Part shown: positions 1-9,101 of the stretch, piece by piece
How positions within the stretch are numbered: position 1 is the first letter of the stretch
Layout: each line of letters opens with the position of its first letter
NCBI GenBank assembly: GCA_937146645.1
Contig: CAKZRQ010000015.1
Location: 217,750-281,749 of the forward strand
DNA from: an uncultured Cyclobacteriaceae bacterium
GTDB taxonomy: Bacteria > Bacteroidota > Bacteroidia > Cytophagales > Cyclobacteriaceae
DNA: 64,000 nucleotides
Direction: 5' to 3'
Notes under the pieces: generated by a model
The model's input: only the letters and a program-made list of their open reading frames with translations
What the model was told of the DNA's origin: nothing
The model's database searches: none
Translations under genes and position numbers: made by a program

Positions 1-1
1 T

Positions 2-439
2 CGATCCATTCAGGAGCAATTACTTACGATTTACCCACAGAATAATCTGGGAGTGAGATTGAGTATTCCGCTGTTCAATAATTTAAACACCAGATTGAAT
101 GTTACTCGCGGGAAGGTGGCATTGAAGAATCAGGAACTTCAAAAGGAAGCGCTTGATCGTAGCATTTATCAAGATGTCAGATTAGCAAATCAGAATTATC
201 AAGCTGCTATCCGTAAAGAGAGAAATACAAGGGTACAGGTAGTGGCTGCCGAAGAGGCACAGACCGCAGTTAGTGAAAGATTCCGTCTTGGTCTTTCCAA
301 TTTTGTGGATTTATCCACGGCTAATCAGCAATTGGTCTCTGCAAAAGGTGACGCTGCCCAGGCTATTTATACATTATTCTTCCAAGAGGTAATCATGCGT
401 CATGCATTGGGAACCTTAAATCCACTAGGAATAGAATAA
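2..439 (+). CDS. TolC-family outer membrane efflux protein, C-terminal part
   Basis: This is the 3' end of a gene that starts before the window; the reading frame is open from base 2, so about 145 residues are visible and the GTG at 53 is internal. The segment VRLSIPLFNN followed by long alpha-helical stretches rich in Gln, Ala and Asn (NQNYQAAIRKERN, SERFRLGLSNFVDLSTANQQL) is typical of the second helical repeat of outer membrane efflux proteins, which form the trimeric exit duct of RND or ABC exporters. The rest of the export operon must lie upstream. Family assignment is firm; the substrate cannot be told. Confidence 0.85.
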   Translation, partial: RSIQEQLLTIYPQNNLGVRLSIPLFNNLNTRLNVTRGKVALKNQELQKEALDRSIYQDVRLANQNYQAAIRKERNTRVQVVAAEEAQTAVSERFRLGLSNFVDLSTANQQLVSAKGDAAQAIYTLFFQEVIMRHALGTLNPLGIE

Positions 440-457
440 AGTGAGAATTGATCAGGA

Positions 458-1045
458 TTATTCGCCCTTAAATTTATTTAAGAGCTTAAACTCGTTCATT
501 ACTCGGTAAGCGGCTCTGGTTAAATCTGCCTGAAAGTCTGGTGAATTTGGGTCAAAGGCGGCAGCTGTATATCCCTGCCAAATAGTATTGCCGTATTTAT
601 TGTCGATGACGTAGATGACTAACATGCCGTTGTTTTGGCTATACCGAACCATATTGTAAGTTTCATCTTTCTCTAATTCCTTTTGCAATTCACCATTTTC
701 ATCTCGATAGGTATAACCAGTTCTTTGTAACCAGTAATCGAGCTCCGGTTGTACGTAACCTCTGTATCTAATGGAGTCAAAAAATACCTTATAGCTTACC
801 AGCATGTCTGGCTTTGATTCCTTCTCCTGGAAACCCTGTGAGCTTAATCGAGCTCCAATCGTAGAAGTCATAATGGGAGTAATTAATAGACTATCAGTTA
901 CTTCAGATTGAAGGAATGAATAGGTTTTATAATTCTTAAATGATCCTTGGTAATTATAGTCATACTCAGCTATGTAGTCCTTCTGACCGAAGCATCCTGA
1001 GACTAGTACCCCAAGACCGATAAAATAAAGTAGAGTTTTTTTCAT
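458..1045 (-). CDS. DUF4136-type lipoprotein
   Basis: A 195-residue protein starting with a short hydrophobic signal and a lipobox (LVSGC, Cys at about residue 18), so it should be a lipoprotein of the cell envelope. The body (YDYNYQGSFKNYKTYSFLQ ... TIGARLSSQGFQEKESKPDMLVSY ... YGNTIWQGYTAAAF) matches the pattern of DUF4136 proteins: a modified tyrosine-rich N-terminal strand, a domain reading 'G...KPD.LV.Y', then 'IWQG'. The biochemical role of the family is unknown. It stands alone, convergent with the TolC-type gene. Confidence 0.75.
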   Translation of the reverse strand: MKKTLLYFIGLGVLVSGCFGQKDYIAEYDYNYQGSFKNYKTYSFLQSEVTDSLLITPIMTSTIGARLSSQGFQEKESKPDMLVSYKVFFDSIRYRGYVQPELDYWLQRTGYTYRDENGELQKELEKDETYNMVRYSQNNGMLVIYVIDNKYGNTIWQGYTAAAFDPNSPDFQADLTRAAYRVMNEFKLLNKFKGE

Positions 1046-1229
1046 CTCTTATGGTGGTTTGTACTAAGCTATTTCAAAAAGCCAGAATTAAGAAATAGCT
1101 ATTTAAGATAGTTGAATTGACATTGAAGCGCAACCTCCGTGATGAAGCTTAATTATTTTGTAAACCAACGGACTTAATCAGGTCACGAACGGTTTAATAC
1201 AGTTTAATTTTCGCTTAAGTGCTTATTTA

Positions 1230-2159
1230 TCATTCACTTATGTTTAAGCTTCTTTTCAGCCCAGTAACTAGGGGAGTAGGGTGGAGGTTATATTTTTCAG
1301 CTATTTTCTTCGAGTGAAAGCGATAATCCTGATCCAATTGGTATCGGTTTTCTTTCATCTCTTTTAAAATTGGGATGAAGATTCCCAAGAGGCCCATGGC
1401 AAATGCAGGGAGTACACTTAGCTTTTTATCTGAACCTAGAAGTTTATTTACTTCAGCCACGATTTTATTTGCAGATGGAAACTCATCACTAGTTGGAAGA
1501 TTCCAGGTTTGATTCCATGCATCTTCTTGTTGTGATAAAAAGGCAGTGGCATATCCAGCATCAGGAATGTAGGTGAATGAGTGAGCTTTATCTCCGGAGT
1601 AAAGCCACTGTGGACTTTTTCCATCCAACATTTTATTAATGATCATTTCATTGGGAATGCTATTCTTGGCAGCGGGACCGTAGAAATCGGCTGCCCTCGC
1701 CACCATGGCAGTGATCCTTTTTTCCTCTACTGCCCTCCAAAGCATTTCAAGAATGGCTTGTCTCACTTTACCTTTTTCTCCTTCTGCACCGAGGGGAGTT
1801 TCTTCTGTAATATCTCCAACATGCTCCGGATTCAGACCATACATGTTATCGAAAAAGACAAGCTTAGATTTTGACATCTCACATGCCTCTATGGTGTTTC
1901 TCATGACAACTGGCCACTGCTCCTTCCAGGTTTTAGCTGAGTAGTTTAGCCCAGCCAGTAAAAAAACCACCTCGCTTCCCTCAGTCGCTTTTTTTACGTC
2001 ATTCAGGTTCAATAAATCACCGGAAACAAGCTCGTCGGTCGGGTTAACTTTTATCGGGTTTCTACTGAATTGTCTGATAGAATTTTCTTCTCCTGCCAGG
2101 TGTTTAGAAACTTCCAAAGCAATATTCCCATTGGCTCCGAGAATAGTATAGGTTTTCAT
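1230..2159 (-). CDS. NAD(P)-dependent SDR-type oxidoreductase/epimerase
   Basis: A 309-residue protein beginning with a Rossmann fold. The glycine motif is GANGNIA at residues 8-14, and VFLLAG follows as the second nucleotide-binding strand. FFDNMYG and the later VARAADFYGP segment are typical of extended or atypical short-chain dehydrogenases annotated as NAD-dependent epimerase/dehydratase. The substrate cannot be predicted. The gene is divergent from the PadR regulator at 2284, and the inverted repeat between them could control both, so this enzyme may be a PadR target. That link is inference. Confidence 0.75.
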   Translation of the reverse strand: MKTYTILGANGNIALEVSKHLAGEENSIRQFSRNPIKVNPTDELVSGDLLNLNDVKKATEGSEVVFLLAGLNYSAKTWKEQWPVVMRNTIEACEMSKSKLVFFDNMYGLNPEHVGDITEETPLGAEGEKGKVRQAILEMLWRAVEEKRITAMVARAADFYGPAAKNSIPNEMIINKMLDGKSPQWLYSGDKAHSFTYIPDAGYATAFLSQQEDAWNQTWNLPTSDEFPSANKIVAEVNKLLGSDKKLSVLPAFAMGLLGIFIPILKEMKENRYQLDQDYRFHSKKIAEKYNLHPTPLVTGLKRSLNISE

Positions 2160-2239
2160 AGGTAGGTAATTGATTATGAGTAAAATATACGCAATAGTCC
2201 TGAACCCTTAGGAAATTTGATATTAAGAATTTTTTGTTT

Positions 2240-2277
2240 TACAAATATGAAAGTAATATATTAGATTCATATTTGTA
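2240..2277. promoter_or_regulatory. perfect 12-bp inverted repeat, likely PadR operator
   Basis: TACAAATATGAA (2240-2251) and its exact reverse complement TTCATATTTGTA (2266-2277) are separated by a 14-nt AT-rich spacer and end 6 nt before the PadR start codon. Palindromic AT-rich sites overlapping the own promoter are typical of PadR repressors. The right arm also holds a near-match to the TAnnTTTG -7 box, so a bound repressor would block transcription of padR and the permease, and perhaps of the divergent oxidoreductase. Confidence 0.65.
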
Positions 2278-2283
2278 GAATAA

Positions 2284-2625
2284 ATGAAAGGTTATCACTT
2301 AGGAGAATTAGAAGAGCTTGTTTTGCTCACCGTTGGAATCTTAGATCAGGGTGCTTACGGAGTATCAGTTTTAGAAGAGATCAAAGCTCAAACTGGGCGG
2401 AAGGTTAATATCAGCGCGGTCCATACGGTTCTGAATCGTCTTGAAGACAAAGGTCTGCTTTCCTCAAAAATGGGTGGGGCTACTGAAGAAAGAGGAGGGA
2501 GAAGGAAAAGACTTTTTGTGCTTTCTTCTGCTGGGCGTATGGCTCTCGAAGATGTAAGAAATATGAGAAACAAGCTGTTTGATCAGCTTCCTCCTTTTGC
2601 TTTGGAGTTTTCTCATGGATACTAA
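2284..2625 (+). CDS. PadR-family transcriptional regulator
   Basis: A 113-residue winged-helix protein (short PadR subfamily). The order is GELEELVLLTVGIL, GAYGVSVLEEI, then the recognition region with ISAVHTVLNRLEDKGLLSS and the wing GGRRKRLFVLSSAGRMAL, which is the standard PadR pattern. Its 3' end overlaps the permease gene by 11 nt, so the two are translationally coupled. In Cytophagales such PadR genes commonly sit before large FtsX-like permeases. It is probably autoregulated through the inverted repeat just upstream. Confidence 0.88.
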   Translation: MKGYHLGELEELVLLTVGILDQGAYGVSVLEEIKAQTGRKVNISAVHTVLNRLEDKGLLSSKMGGATEERGGRRKRLFVLSSAGRMALEDVRNMRNKLFDQLPPFALEFSHGY

Positions 2626-5221
2626 GAAAACATATGAGCCGCCGAAGGTCGCTTCGAATTTTCTGGAATGGTATTGTAATCCGGAGAAGCTTGAAGAGAT
2701 CGAAGGAGATGCTTATGAGCTATTCTACATGAACCTGGAGGAGCGGGGTCCCAACTATGCCCGCTGGAAATATATCTGGCATGTGATCACCTTTTTTAGG
2801 TGGAGCAATATCAGAAGACGAAAACCAACTTATTACACTAATACCCACACTGCCATGTTTAAAAGTTATTTCAAGCTTGGCTGGAGAAATCTCCGCAAGC
2901 AAAAACTCACCACGTTTATCTCAGTATTTGGGCTGTCCACTGCAGTAGCCTGCAGTCTAGTTGCGTATCTGTTTATTGAACAGATATGGTTCAAAGGAAT
3001 GAATCAAGAAAATAAGGAAGAGCTTCACCAATTAGTCTATAAGATCGAGAAAGAGGAAGGAATCATCACCAATGGGACTATCGCAAAACCAGTTTATGAT
3101 TGGCTAAATGAGACATCTCAAATACAACATGGGCTTACCAGAGTCATGAGGGGTTCCAATGTATTGATTCATAACAATGAGACTTATTTCCCTCGAACCC
3201 AATTCGTGGATTCTGATTACATGGAAATGTTCAGCTATGGAATCCAAAGTGGTTATGCAGGAGCATTAGAAGATCCGAATCAAGTCATTTTATCCTCCGA
3301 ATTTGCTGAAAGGCTTTTTGGAGATGCGCCTGCGATCGGACAGGAGATTTCCCTGATCATCGCTGAGGAAGAAAAGTTCTTTCAAGTTGCCGCAGTATTG
3401 GAGCCTATGAAGGATATCGAAATTTTCGAATTTGAGGTTTTAGCTCATTTCGATGCTATCTGGGCAAAAAATGCTGATCTCACCTTAAAGGATCAGTGGA
3501 AACAGGAGGCCTGGACCTTTATCCGAGTAAAGGATGAATCTGAGTTGGTAGCTCTAAACTCCAGCTTTGATCAGATTAAAGCCGATCAAAACCAGATCAA
3601 TCCGGATCAACCATATTTGGAGGTAAGCACTATTCCATTTACTGAATTGGTTCCCATGGCATCGAAAATTGACAACGGAGTCATAGGCTTTATGGGGCAG
3701 GGTCCTATTATTCTTCTCTCTGTGATTGCTGCCTTTATTATGATATTGGCGATATTCAACTATGTCAATATCTCCATTTTGATGGCTACGAAGCGATTGA
3801 AAGAGATCGGAGTTCGTAAGGTGATCGGGGTAAAAAGATCGCAGTTGATTCTCCAGTATTTGAGTGAAAACTTCCTGGTTTGTCTTGGAGCCATCGTCTT
3901 TGGTTGTCTGATCGCTGGGGCCTTCTTTTTACCCGGATTCAATTCCATAGCATTCAAAAACCTTCAGCTAGACTTACTTGGAAATTGGATGATTTGGGCC
4001 TGGCTCGGTGGGCTATTGTTTTTCCTTACCATAGCATCCGGGATTTACCCTGCTATCTATATTTCTTCCTTCCAGCCTTTATCCATTTTGAAGGGGAAAA
4101 GTGAAGTTGGTAAAAAAGGTTGGTTGACTCAGACCTTGATTACGCTTCAATTTACCTTGGCCGTTATTGGTATTGTGGCCGGTATTGCCTTTGTGCAAAC
4201 CAACGCACAAAACGCTGATCGGGAATGGGGATATTCAAGTGAGAATAAAATCATTTTGAACGTACCAGATCCGGAGAAGTACGAAGTTCTGGAGAATCAA
4301 ATTCGAAATAATTCTAATGTCATTAGCGCTGTTGGGAGTCAAGCTTACATCGGAAATTGGATTAATCAGAATGACATGAAGGTGGCTGATAAAGAGATAT
4401 CTGCTCAGTTTCTACTCTCAGAGTCCAACTACCTGAGCGAAATGGAAGTGGAGTCGGTTTCAGGAAGAACTCTCGATCAATTGGCTCCTGCAGAGTTTGA
4501 AAATTCCATACTGGTCAATGAGACCTTTGTTCAAGAATCAGGTCTGCTAGACCCCATTGAGCAGATTGTGGAAATCGATAGTGTTGATCATAGAATAGTA
4601 GGTGTGGTCAAGGATTTTCATACCATTTACTTCCAGTCTGAAGTAGCTCCTATGGTCATCAAGGCTAGCGATAGTAAAGATTTCAATTATTTGACCTTGA
4701 GCTTTTTAGAAGGAAATGACACCCAAACTATGGAGGAAGTAAGATCCATCTGGAGAGGAATTTTCCCAAGAGATTTATTCACGGGACAGTTTCAGAATCA
4801 AGTGTTTGATCAAGCTATCAATGATGCCGAAGGGGTTCAAAATATCCTTTTGTTTGCTTCAGGGCTGTGCATCATTTTAGCAGCCATGGGTCTTTTCGGT
4901 CTGGTTTCTTTAAATCTGAAAGCAAGGATAAAGGATTATTGTGTTCGCAAGGTTTATGGAGCGAGCACCCCGGGTTTAGCAGTTGGTTTAGTGCGACGAT
5001 ATCTCATTTTGGGAAGCATCGCAGCCATCCTTGGAGGAGGACTCGCATGGTTTGCTGTCAGTGGCTTTTTGGATAGTTTCTTTGCATTCCATAGTGGTGT
5101 AGGCGTCATCCCACTCGGCACAAGTATCGGACTTTTATTGATTGTGGTTTTGTTGACAGGATTCTCTCAAATATTCAGATTAGAAAAGGCAAACCCATCG
5201 GTGGTTTTGAAATCAGAATAG
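2615..5221 (+). CDS. ABC transporter permease with permease-prefix domain (MacB/FtsX-like)
   Basis: About 868 residues from the ATG at 2615. I prefer this start to an upstream in-frame ATG because it gives MDTKKTYEPP and a short overlap with padR. The order is a cytoplasmic prefix domain (CNPEKLEEIEGDAYELFYMNLEERG, the signature of Bacteroidota permease-prefix proteins), a first membrane helix (TFISVFGLSTAVACSLVAYLFI), a large periplasmic MacB-type domain, a three-helix FtsX domain (KRLKEIGVRKVIGVKRSQLI), a second periplasmic domain and a second FtsX domain (IKDYCVRKVYGAS). No ATPase gene is adjacent, so it needs a partner encoded elsewhere. It probably exports antimicrobial or lipid-type substrates or acts in envelope stress. 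Confidence 0.88.
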   Translation: MDTKKTYEPPKVASNFLEWYCNPEKLEEIEGDAYELFYMNLEERGPNYARWKYIWHVITFFRWSNIRRRKPTYYTNTHTAMFKSYFKLGWRNLRKQKLTTFISVFGLSTAVACSLVAYLFIEQIWFKGMNQENKEELHQLVYKIEKEEGIITNGTIAKPVYDWLNETSQIQHGLTRVMRGSNVLIHNNETYFPRTQFVDSDYMEMFSYGIQSGYAGALEDPNQVILSSEFAERLFGDAPAIGQEISLIIAEEEKFFQVAAVLEPMKDIEIFEFEVLAHFDAIWAKNADLTLKDQWKQEAWTFIRVKDESELVALNSSFDQIKADQNQINPDQPYLEVSTIPFTELVPMASKIDNGVIGFMGQGPIILLSVIAAFIMILAIFNYVNISILMATKRLKEIGVRKVIGVKRSQLILQYLSENFLVCLGAIVFGCLIAGAFFLPGFNSIAFKNLQLDLLGNWMIWAWLGGLLFFLTIASGIYPAIYISSFQPLSILKGKSEVGKKGWLTQTLITLQFTLAVIGIVAGIAFVQTNAQNADREWGYSSENKIILNVPDPEKYEVLENQIRNNSNVISAVGSQAYIGNWINQNDMKVADKEISAQFLLSESNYLSEMEVESVSGRTLDQLAPAEFENSILVNETFVQESGLLDPIEQIVEIDSVDHRIVGVVKDFHTIYFQSEVAPMVIKASDSKDFNYLTLSFLEGNDTQTMEEVRSIWRGIFPRDLFTGQFQNQVFDQAINDAEGVQNILLFASGLCIILAAMGLFGLVSLNLKARIKDYCVRKVYGASTPGLAVGLVRRYLILGSIAAILGGGLAWFAVSGFLDSFFAFHSGVGVIPLGTSIGLLLIVVLLTGFSQIFRLEKANPSVVLKSE

Positions 5222-5225
5222 AGGA

Positions 5226-6476
5226 TCAGATTGCAGCAAGAGTTTTCTTTCGTCGGATGAAATAGATCGAACCGATCAGGATTAAGGCATAGCCAGAAAG
5301 TAATAGCGTGATCAAGAAATTTTTATTTCTCGTGATCACCACGAAATCTGCGATGCCTGCTTTCCAAAACATCCATTCATCTGCCAGATTTGAGGCTATT
5401 TTGTAATTGCCAGTTTCCAGAATAATGATGCCATCTCCGCTCATAAGATCTACTCTTGCGGCCGTGTTGATGGCATTATTTCCACTTCCGTCATGCCCGA
5501 TAATATTTGATTCTGAACTGTTTTGGCTATAAAGGTGCGGTCCTAATCCATAAACCGGAGTGCCATTTATGAATGACTCCGGACTACTCATTTCCTGAAT
5601 AGTCTCTTGGGAAAGAATACTGTTAGCAGTCACACTAGCTTGCATAAACTTCATCAGGTCACTCGCGGATGTGACTAGGGCAGCTGCCGCCATAGCTGTG
5701 AAGCGATTAAATGGTCTGGTTTCTCCTTCGACTGTGTAAACGTCCACCATCTCAAAACCAGGGTTGGCCTCCAAATCGAAGGTGGTGTTTTTCATTCCCA
5801 AAGGCTCAAAAACTTCCTGATCCATAAAAGTCTGAAATGATTTTCCTGAAATCTCCTCGATTAAAAGTTGAAGAATAAGATAACTCGCTCCAGAATACAT
5901 GTATTGTGAGCCAGGTTGATATCCTACCTTTGCCGCGGCCCCTTCGTAGTAGCCGTCAGATGCATTGGTTAGAGACTCTTCTATGGTTTGTACTTTTTCG
6001 CCTGCGGCAAAGCCTCCATATCCTAAGTCATCAGTCAATCCGGCAGAATGGGAGAGAAGCCTTCTCACGGTCACTTCTCGGTTGTCATAGTCACTTGGAG
6101 GTAGGTTCCAGCGCGTTAAGTACTCATCAACTGGAGTATCAAGATCTATTTTTCCCTGCTGCACTAGTTTCATCACACCAAAGGAAGTGACCCATTTACT
6201 GATTGAAGCCACTGGAAAGGAGGAGTTCTCATCTACTTCTTGGCCGACCGAGAAATATAAATCGTCTGAGAATTCTCCATCCTCAACCATGATCATGGCA
6301 AAATTTCCCACATAGACCTCATCCAACTTTTCTAGTACACCGTCTACGAAGTCTTGGGATGAATCACCAGAAACAAATGGCCTCAGTAAAAATCCCTCTG
6401 AAAGACCTAATCCGACGAATAAACTCCATAGGATGACTACACTTAAAATGATGCCTGCAAGCTTTAATTTTTTCAT
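5226..6476 (-). CDS. serine hydrolase, beta-lactamase/class C PBP family, membrane-anchored
   Basis: A 416-residue protein with an N-terminal hydrophobic anchor (residues 5-25), a beta-lactamase-type domain and a C-terminal membrane helix (FLITLLLSGYALILIGSIYF) followed by RRKK. The catalytic SxxK is SISK at 91-94. The second motif is YSG at 194-196, where many class C relatives have YxN, and an HDG motif at 328-330 stands in for KTG/HxG. Such proteins are usually D-amino-acid peptidases or esterases rather than true beta-lactamases. It is convergent with the permease (4-nt gap) and is one of three paralogues within 8 kb. Confidence 0.83.
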   Translation of the reverse strand: MKKLKLAGIILSVVILWSLFVGLGLSEGFLLRPFVSGDSSQDFVDGVLEKLDEVYVGNFAMIMVEDGEFSDDLYFSVGQEVDENSSFPVASISKWVTSFGVMKLVQQGKIDLDTPVDEYLTRWNLPPSDYDNREVTVRRLLSHSAGLTDDLGYGGFAAGEKVQTIEESLTNASDGYYEGAAAKVGYQPGSQYMYSGASYLILQLLIEEISGKSFQTFMDQEVFEPLGMKNTTFDLEANPGFEMVDVYTVEGETRPFNRFTAMAAAALVTSASDLMKFMQASVTANSILSQETIQEMSSPESFINGTPVYGLGPHLYSQNSSESNIIGHDGSGNNAINTAARVDLMSGDGIIILETGNYKIASNLADEWMFWKAGIADFVVITRNKNFLITLLLSGYALILIGSIYFIRRKKTLAAI

Positions 6477-6621
6477 AAATTCTAGATTGACTAAATAATT
6501 TCTACCAATCTAAAACCGAGAGCAGGGCCTTTTGAAAAAATGAGTTGGATGACAACAATTTGTCCCTATTCAACTGGTTTAATCCTGTTTCTTACACAAC
6601 CCAGTACGATGGATAATCAAT

Positions 6622-7191
6622 CTACTTCAGCCTGGCTATCAGGTGAAGTGAATCATTTTTTTCGAATTCAGTATACGGCGTTATCTGAATAATCTCAAAG
6701 TGGGTTTTAAAACTTTTTTCAAGCTCCTCGATAGTATGGTAATTCACATACATTCCCTTAAAAATCTCATCACCTTGTCCAGCCCAGAAAGAGTGGGAGA
6801 CTATGCCAGAAGGAGTAAGAATTTCAGCTTGCTTGGAAATGGATTTTTGTAGCTCTTCATCCGTTAAGTGATGCAAGACTTTGTTGGAATAAATGCAATC
6901 AAATTGTTCGTCGATTTCCAGGCTTACCGCATCAAGCAAATGAAACTGACCTCCCGGAAATTTTGATTCTAAGTGTTTGATAAATTCTGGAGAATTATCT
7001 GATCCAGTTACCAAGTAATCATCTTTAAGAATCTCCCAATCTTTTCCAGGACCAGAACCTAATTCCAATAAGGATGACCCGGATTCCAAATGTGATTTCA
7101 ATTCATGAATCAATCTTTTGCCATCAACATCCTTCGCCAACTGAATGTACTCTGAGACGCCCTCTTTACTATGATAGTATGGCTGTTTCAT
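6622..7191 (-). CDS. class I SAM-dependent methyltransferase
   Basis: A 189-residue protein with the SAM-binding motif I LLELGSGPGKDW (about residues 40-51), an acidic motif II region (LVTGSDNS), and the post-motif stretch FDCIYSNKVLHHLTDEEL typical of UbiE/Tam-like small-molecule methyltransferases. It follows the second methyltransferase gene (7197-7946) after 5 nt, and that gene overlaps a serine hydrolase gene, so the three form one minus-strand operon. Substrate unknown. Confidence 0.85.
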   Translation of the reverse strand: MKQPYYHSKEGVSEYIQLAKDVDGKRLIHELKSHLESGSSLLELGSGPGKDWEILKDDYLVTGSDNSPEFIKHLESKFPGGQFHLLDAVSLEIDEQFDCIYSNKVLHHLTDEELQKSISKQAEILTPSGIVSHSFWAGQGDEIFKGMYVNYHTIEELEKSFKTHFEIIQITPYTEFEKNDSLHLIARLK

Positions 7192-7196
7192 CTCTA

Positions 7197-7946
7197 TTAG
7201 TCCTTTCTGGCTATATAAAACCCATAGCTGTAGTAGGCTTTGAATTTGTTATAGAGTTCGATTTCTGCCTGATTCATTTCAATCACCTCCTTGGCCTGTG
7301 CTGAGTGATTATGGCGATCTAAAAAACTTTCAAATCCTGATTGAAGAGGTCTGTAATATTCATCGACCCAACTCTTTTCAGACAAATAGAAGTACCCACA
7401 GAGAGTATACCCATTCGATTCTAATTGCTGGATTTTATTTGATGCGGTATCCACCTCTGGATATTCCTTCATCCAAAATTCTTCGATTTCTTTTGGTCTT
7501 TCTTGCGTGATCCAGGTGATTTCGCTTATGGCTAAGTAACCCTTAGGCTTAAGGAACTGATGCCAATATTGGATGCCTTTTTCGAATCCCATATTATAAA
7601 TGGCTCCCTCTGACCAAATCACATCCAGGCTTTCCTTTTCGATTTTCAAATCTACAATGGATTCTGCTTTGGTTTTTATTTGCTTTTCAAATCCAAGGTC
7701 CTTGGATCTTTTCTCTAATTCATCGAGAAACTCCTGAAAAAGATCTATTGCAAGAATTTCGGAATGGGTATGTTGTGCTAGGGTTAGGGTCTGACCTCCG
7801 GAACCACAGCCTAAATCTGCGATCTTCAGAGTTTTGTCCTTGGGCAAATCCATAAAGCTCAATGCCTTTAGTGAATCCTTTTCACTTCCGGGGCCTTGTC
7901 TTGGTGTTCCTTTATGTAAGTCAATGATTAACTCTAATTCACTCAT
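7197..7946 (-). CDS. class I SAM-dependent methyltransferase
   Basis: A 249-residue methyltransferase with motif I KIADLGCGSGGQTLTLA (about residues 41-57), EILAIDLFQEFLDEL as the acidic second strand, and LDVIWSEGAIYNMGFEKGIQYW after it, the arrangement of methyltransferase type 11/25 proteins. The start ATG shares bases with the stop TGA of the upstream serine hydrolase gene (ATGA overlap), which indicates translational coupling. The partner methyltransferase follows after 5 nt. Substrate unknown. Confidence 0.85.
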   Translation of the reverse strand: MSELELIIDLHKGTPRQGPGSEKDSLKALSFMDLPKDKTLKIADLGCGSGGQTLTLAQHTHSEILAIDLFQEFLDELEKRSKDLGFEKQIKTKAESIVDLKIEKESLDVIWSEGAIYNMGFEKGIQYWHQFLKPKGYLAISEITWITQERPKEIEEFWMKEYPEVDTASNKIQQLESNGYTLCGYFYLSEKSWVDEYYRPLQSGFESFLDRHNHSAQAKEVIEMNQAEIELYNKFKAYYSYGFYIARKD

Positions 7947-9094
7947 TTGATTATTTCCTCTTCCACTAAAATATCTGCAATCGCATTTACCTTTCTGTAA
8001 GCTTCTCCCGTTCCAATGTTTGAAAGTACTACGATTGCGATTCCTTGATCTGGAAATCTCATTAATTGAGAGCTGATACCCCAGTCACCACCATCCCAGG
8101 CGACTATTTCTCTGCCATTAAAATCTCCCAGATATAATCCGAAAGCTTGATTCTTTCTATCATGATTGAAGTTCCCGGTGGTATGCATTAACTCATAAAA
8201 TTCCTCTCCACCAAATTCCTTTGTATACATATTCTGACCCCACCGAAGTAAATCTTCTATGGTGGTAACCACTCCGCTTCCTCCATAATGAGGGGAATTT
8301 CGTTGATGCTGAATGTACTTCCCTTCTAATTTGATTTTTACACCATATTCTTCGTAGGCTTGGACGATTTCCTCAGTCCTGAGATTATAAGGAGTTACAC
8401 GGTTTGGAATAATCTGAGTCACATCGTCATTTATGAGTGTATTATTCATCCCCAAAGGTTCAAAAAGACGTTCTTTGGCAAAAGCACTGAAACTTTGCCC
8501 GCTGATACTTTCTACGATTTTGGTAAGCAACATGAAGTTCACATTACAATAATTCCATTCCTCTCCAGGGGTGAAAAGCAGGGTGTCCTCAGCGAGAGAG
8601 ATAGCAATGCATTCATCAATATCGAAATAGTTGAAAGTGATCCATGATTTTCCATTAGGTCTTTCCAAATCCTGATAATCGGGTATTCCAGAAGTATTGT
8701 AAACCAAATGCTTTACTAGAATTTCTTCATCGAACTTTTTCAGTTCCGGAATGAAATCTGAAGCTCTATCCTCCAGGGATAACTTTCCATCCAGAATCAA
8801 AAGTGCTACACAAGCTGCGGTGAATTGCTTGGAAACGGATGCAATGCTAAAAGCCGATTTCGGAGTGATGGGAATATTATAGTCGAGATTGGCTGAGCCA
8901 TAACCTTTCTGGTAGAGGGTTTCTCCATTTTTTGATATTCCAATGGCATAGCCAGGTGAAGTCAGATCATCAAATTCTTTAAAGATCTCATCGATTTTCG
9001 ATTTCGTCTTTTCATTTAGATCATGATTTCCGCTTTGCTGCGCAAAACTGCTGAAGCCAAGGCTTAGAAAAACAGCAAGAAATATCCATTTCAT
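7943..9094 (-). CDS. secreted serine hydrolase, beta-lactamase/class C PBP family
   Basis: A 383-residue protein with a cleavable signal peptide (residues 1-18, ending SFAQQ). SVSK at residues 86-89 provides the nucleophile and lysine, YCN at 182-184 is the YxN motif, and a WDGGDWG segment near residue 335 replaces KTG. The length and motifs suit a periplasmic D-alanyl-D-alanine carboxypeptidase or esterase-like hydrolase. It starts 8 nt after the amidohydrolase gene and overlaps the downstream methyltransferase by 4 nt. Confidence 0.85.
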   Translation of the reverse strand: MKWIFLAVFLSLGFSSFAQQSGNHDLNEKTKSKIDEIFKEFDDLTSPGYAIGISKNGETLYQKGYGSANLDYNIPITPKSAFSIASVSKQFTAACVALLILDGKLSLEDRASDFIPELKKFDEEILVKHLVYNTSGIPDYQDLERPNGKSWITFNYFDIDECIAISLAEDTLLFTPGEEWNYCNVNFMLLTKIVESISGQSFSAFAKERLFEPLGMNNTLINDDVTQIIPNRVTPYNLRTEEIVQAYEEYGVKIKLEGKYIQHQRNSPHYGGSGVVTTIEDLLRWGQNMYTKEFGGEEFYELMHTTGNFNHDRKNQAFGLYLGDFNGREIVAWDGGDWGISSQLMRFPDQGIAIVVLSNIGTGEAYRKVNAIADILVEEEIIK

Positions 9095-9101
9095 ATCCTA
9101 T

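Noticed and set aside
1581..1944. Plus-strand frames opposite the oxidoreductase gene
   Set aside because: They are antisense to a gene with clear Rossmann-fold motifs and have no recognisable product.
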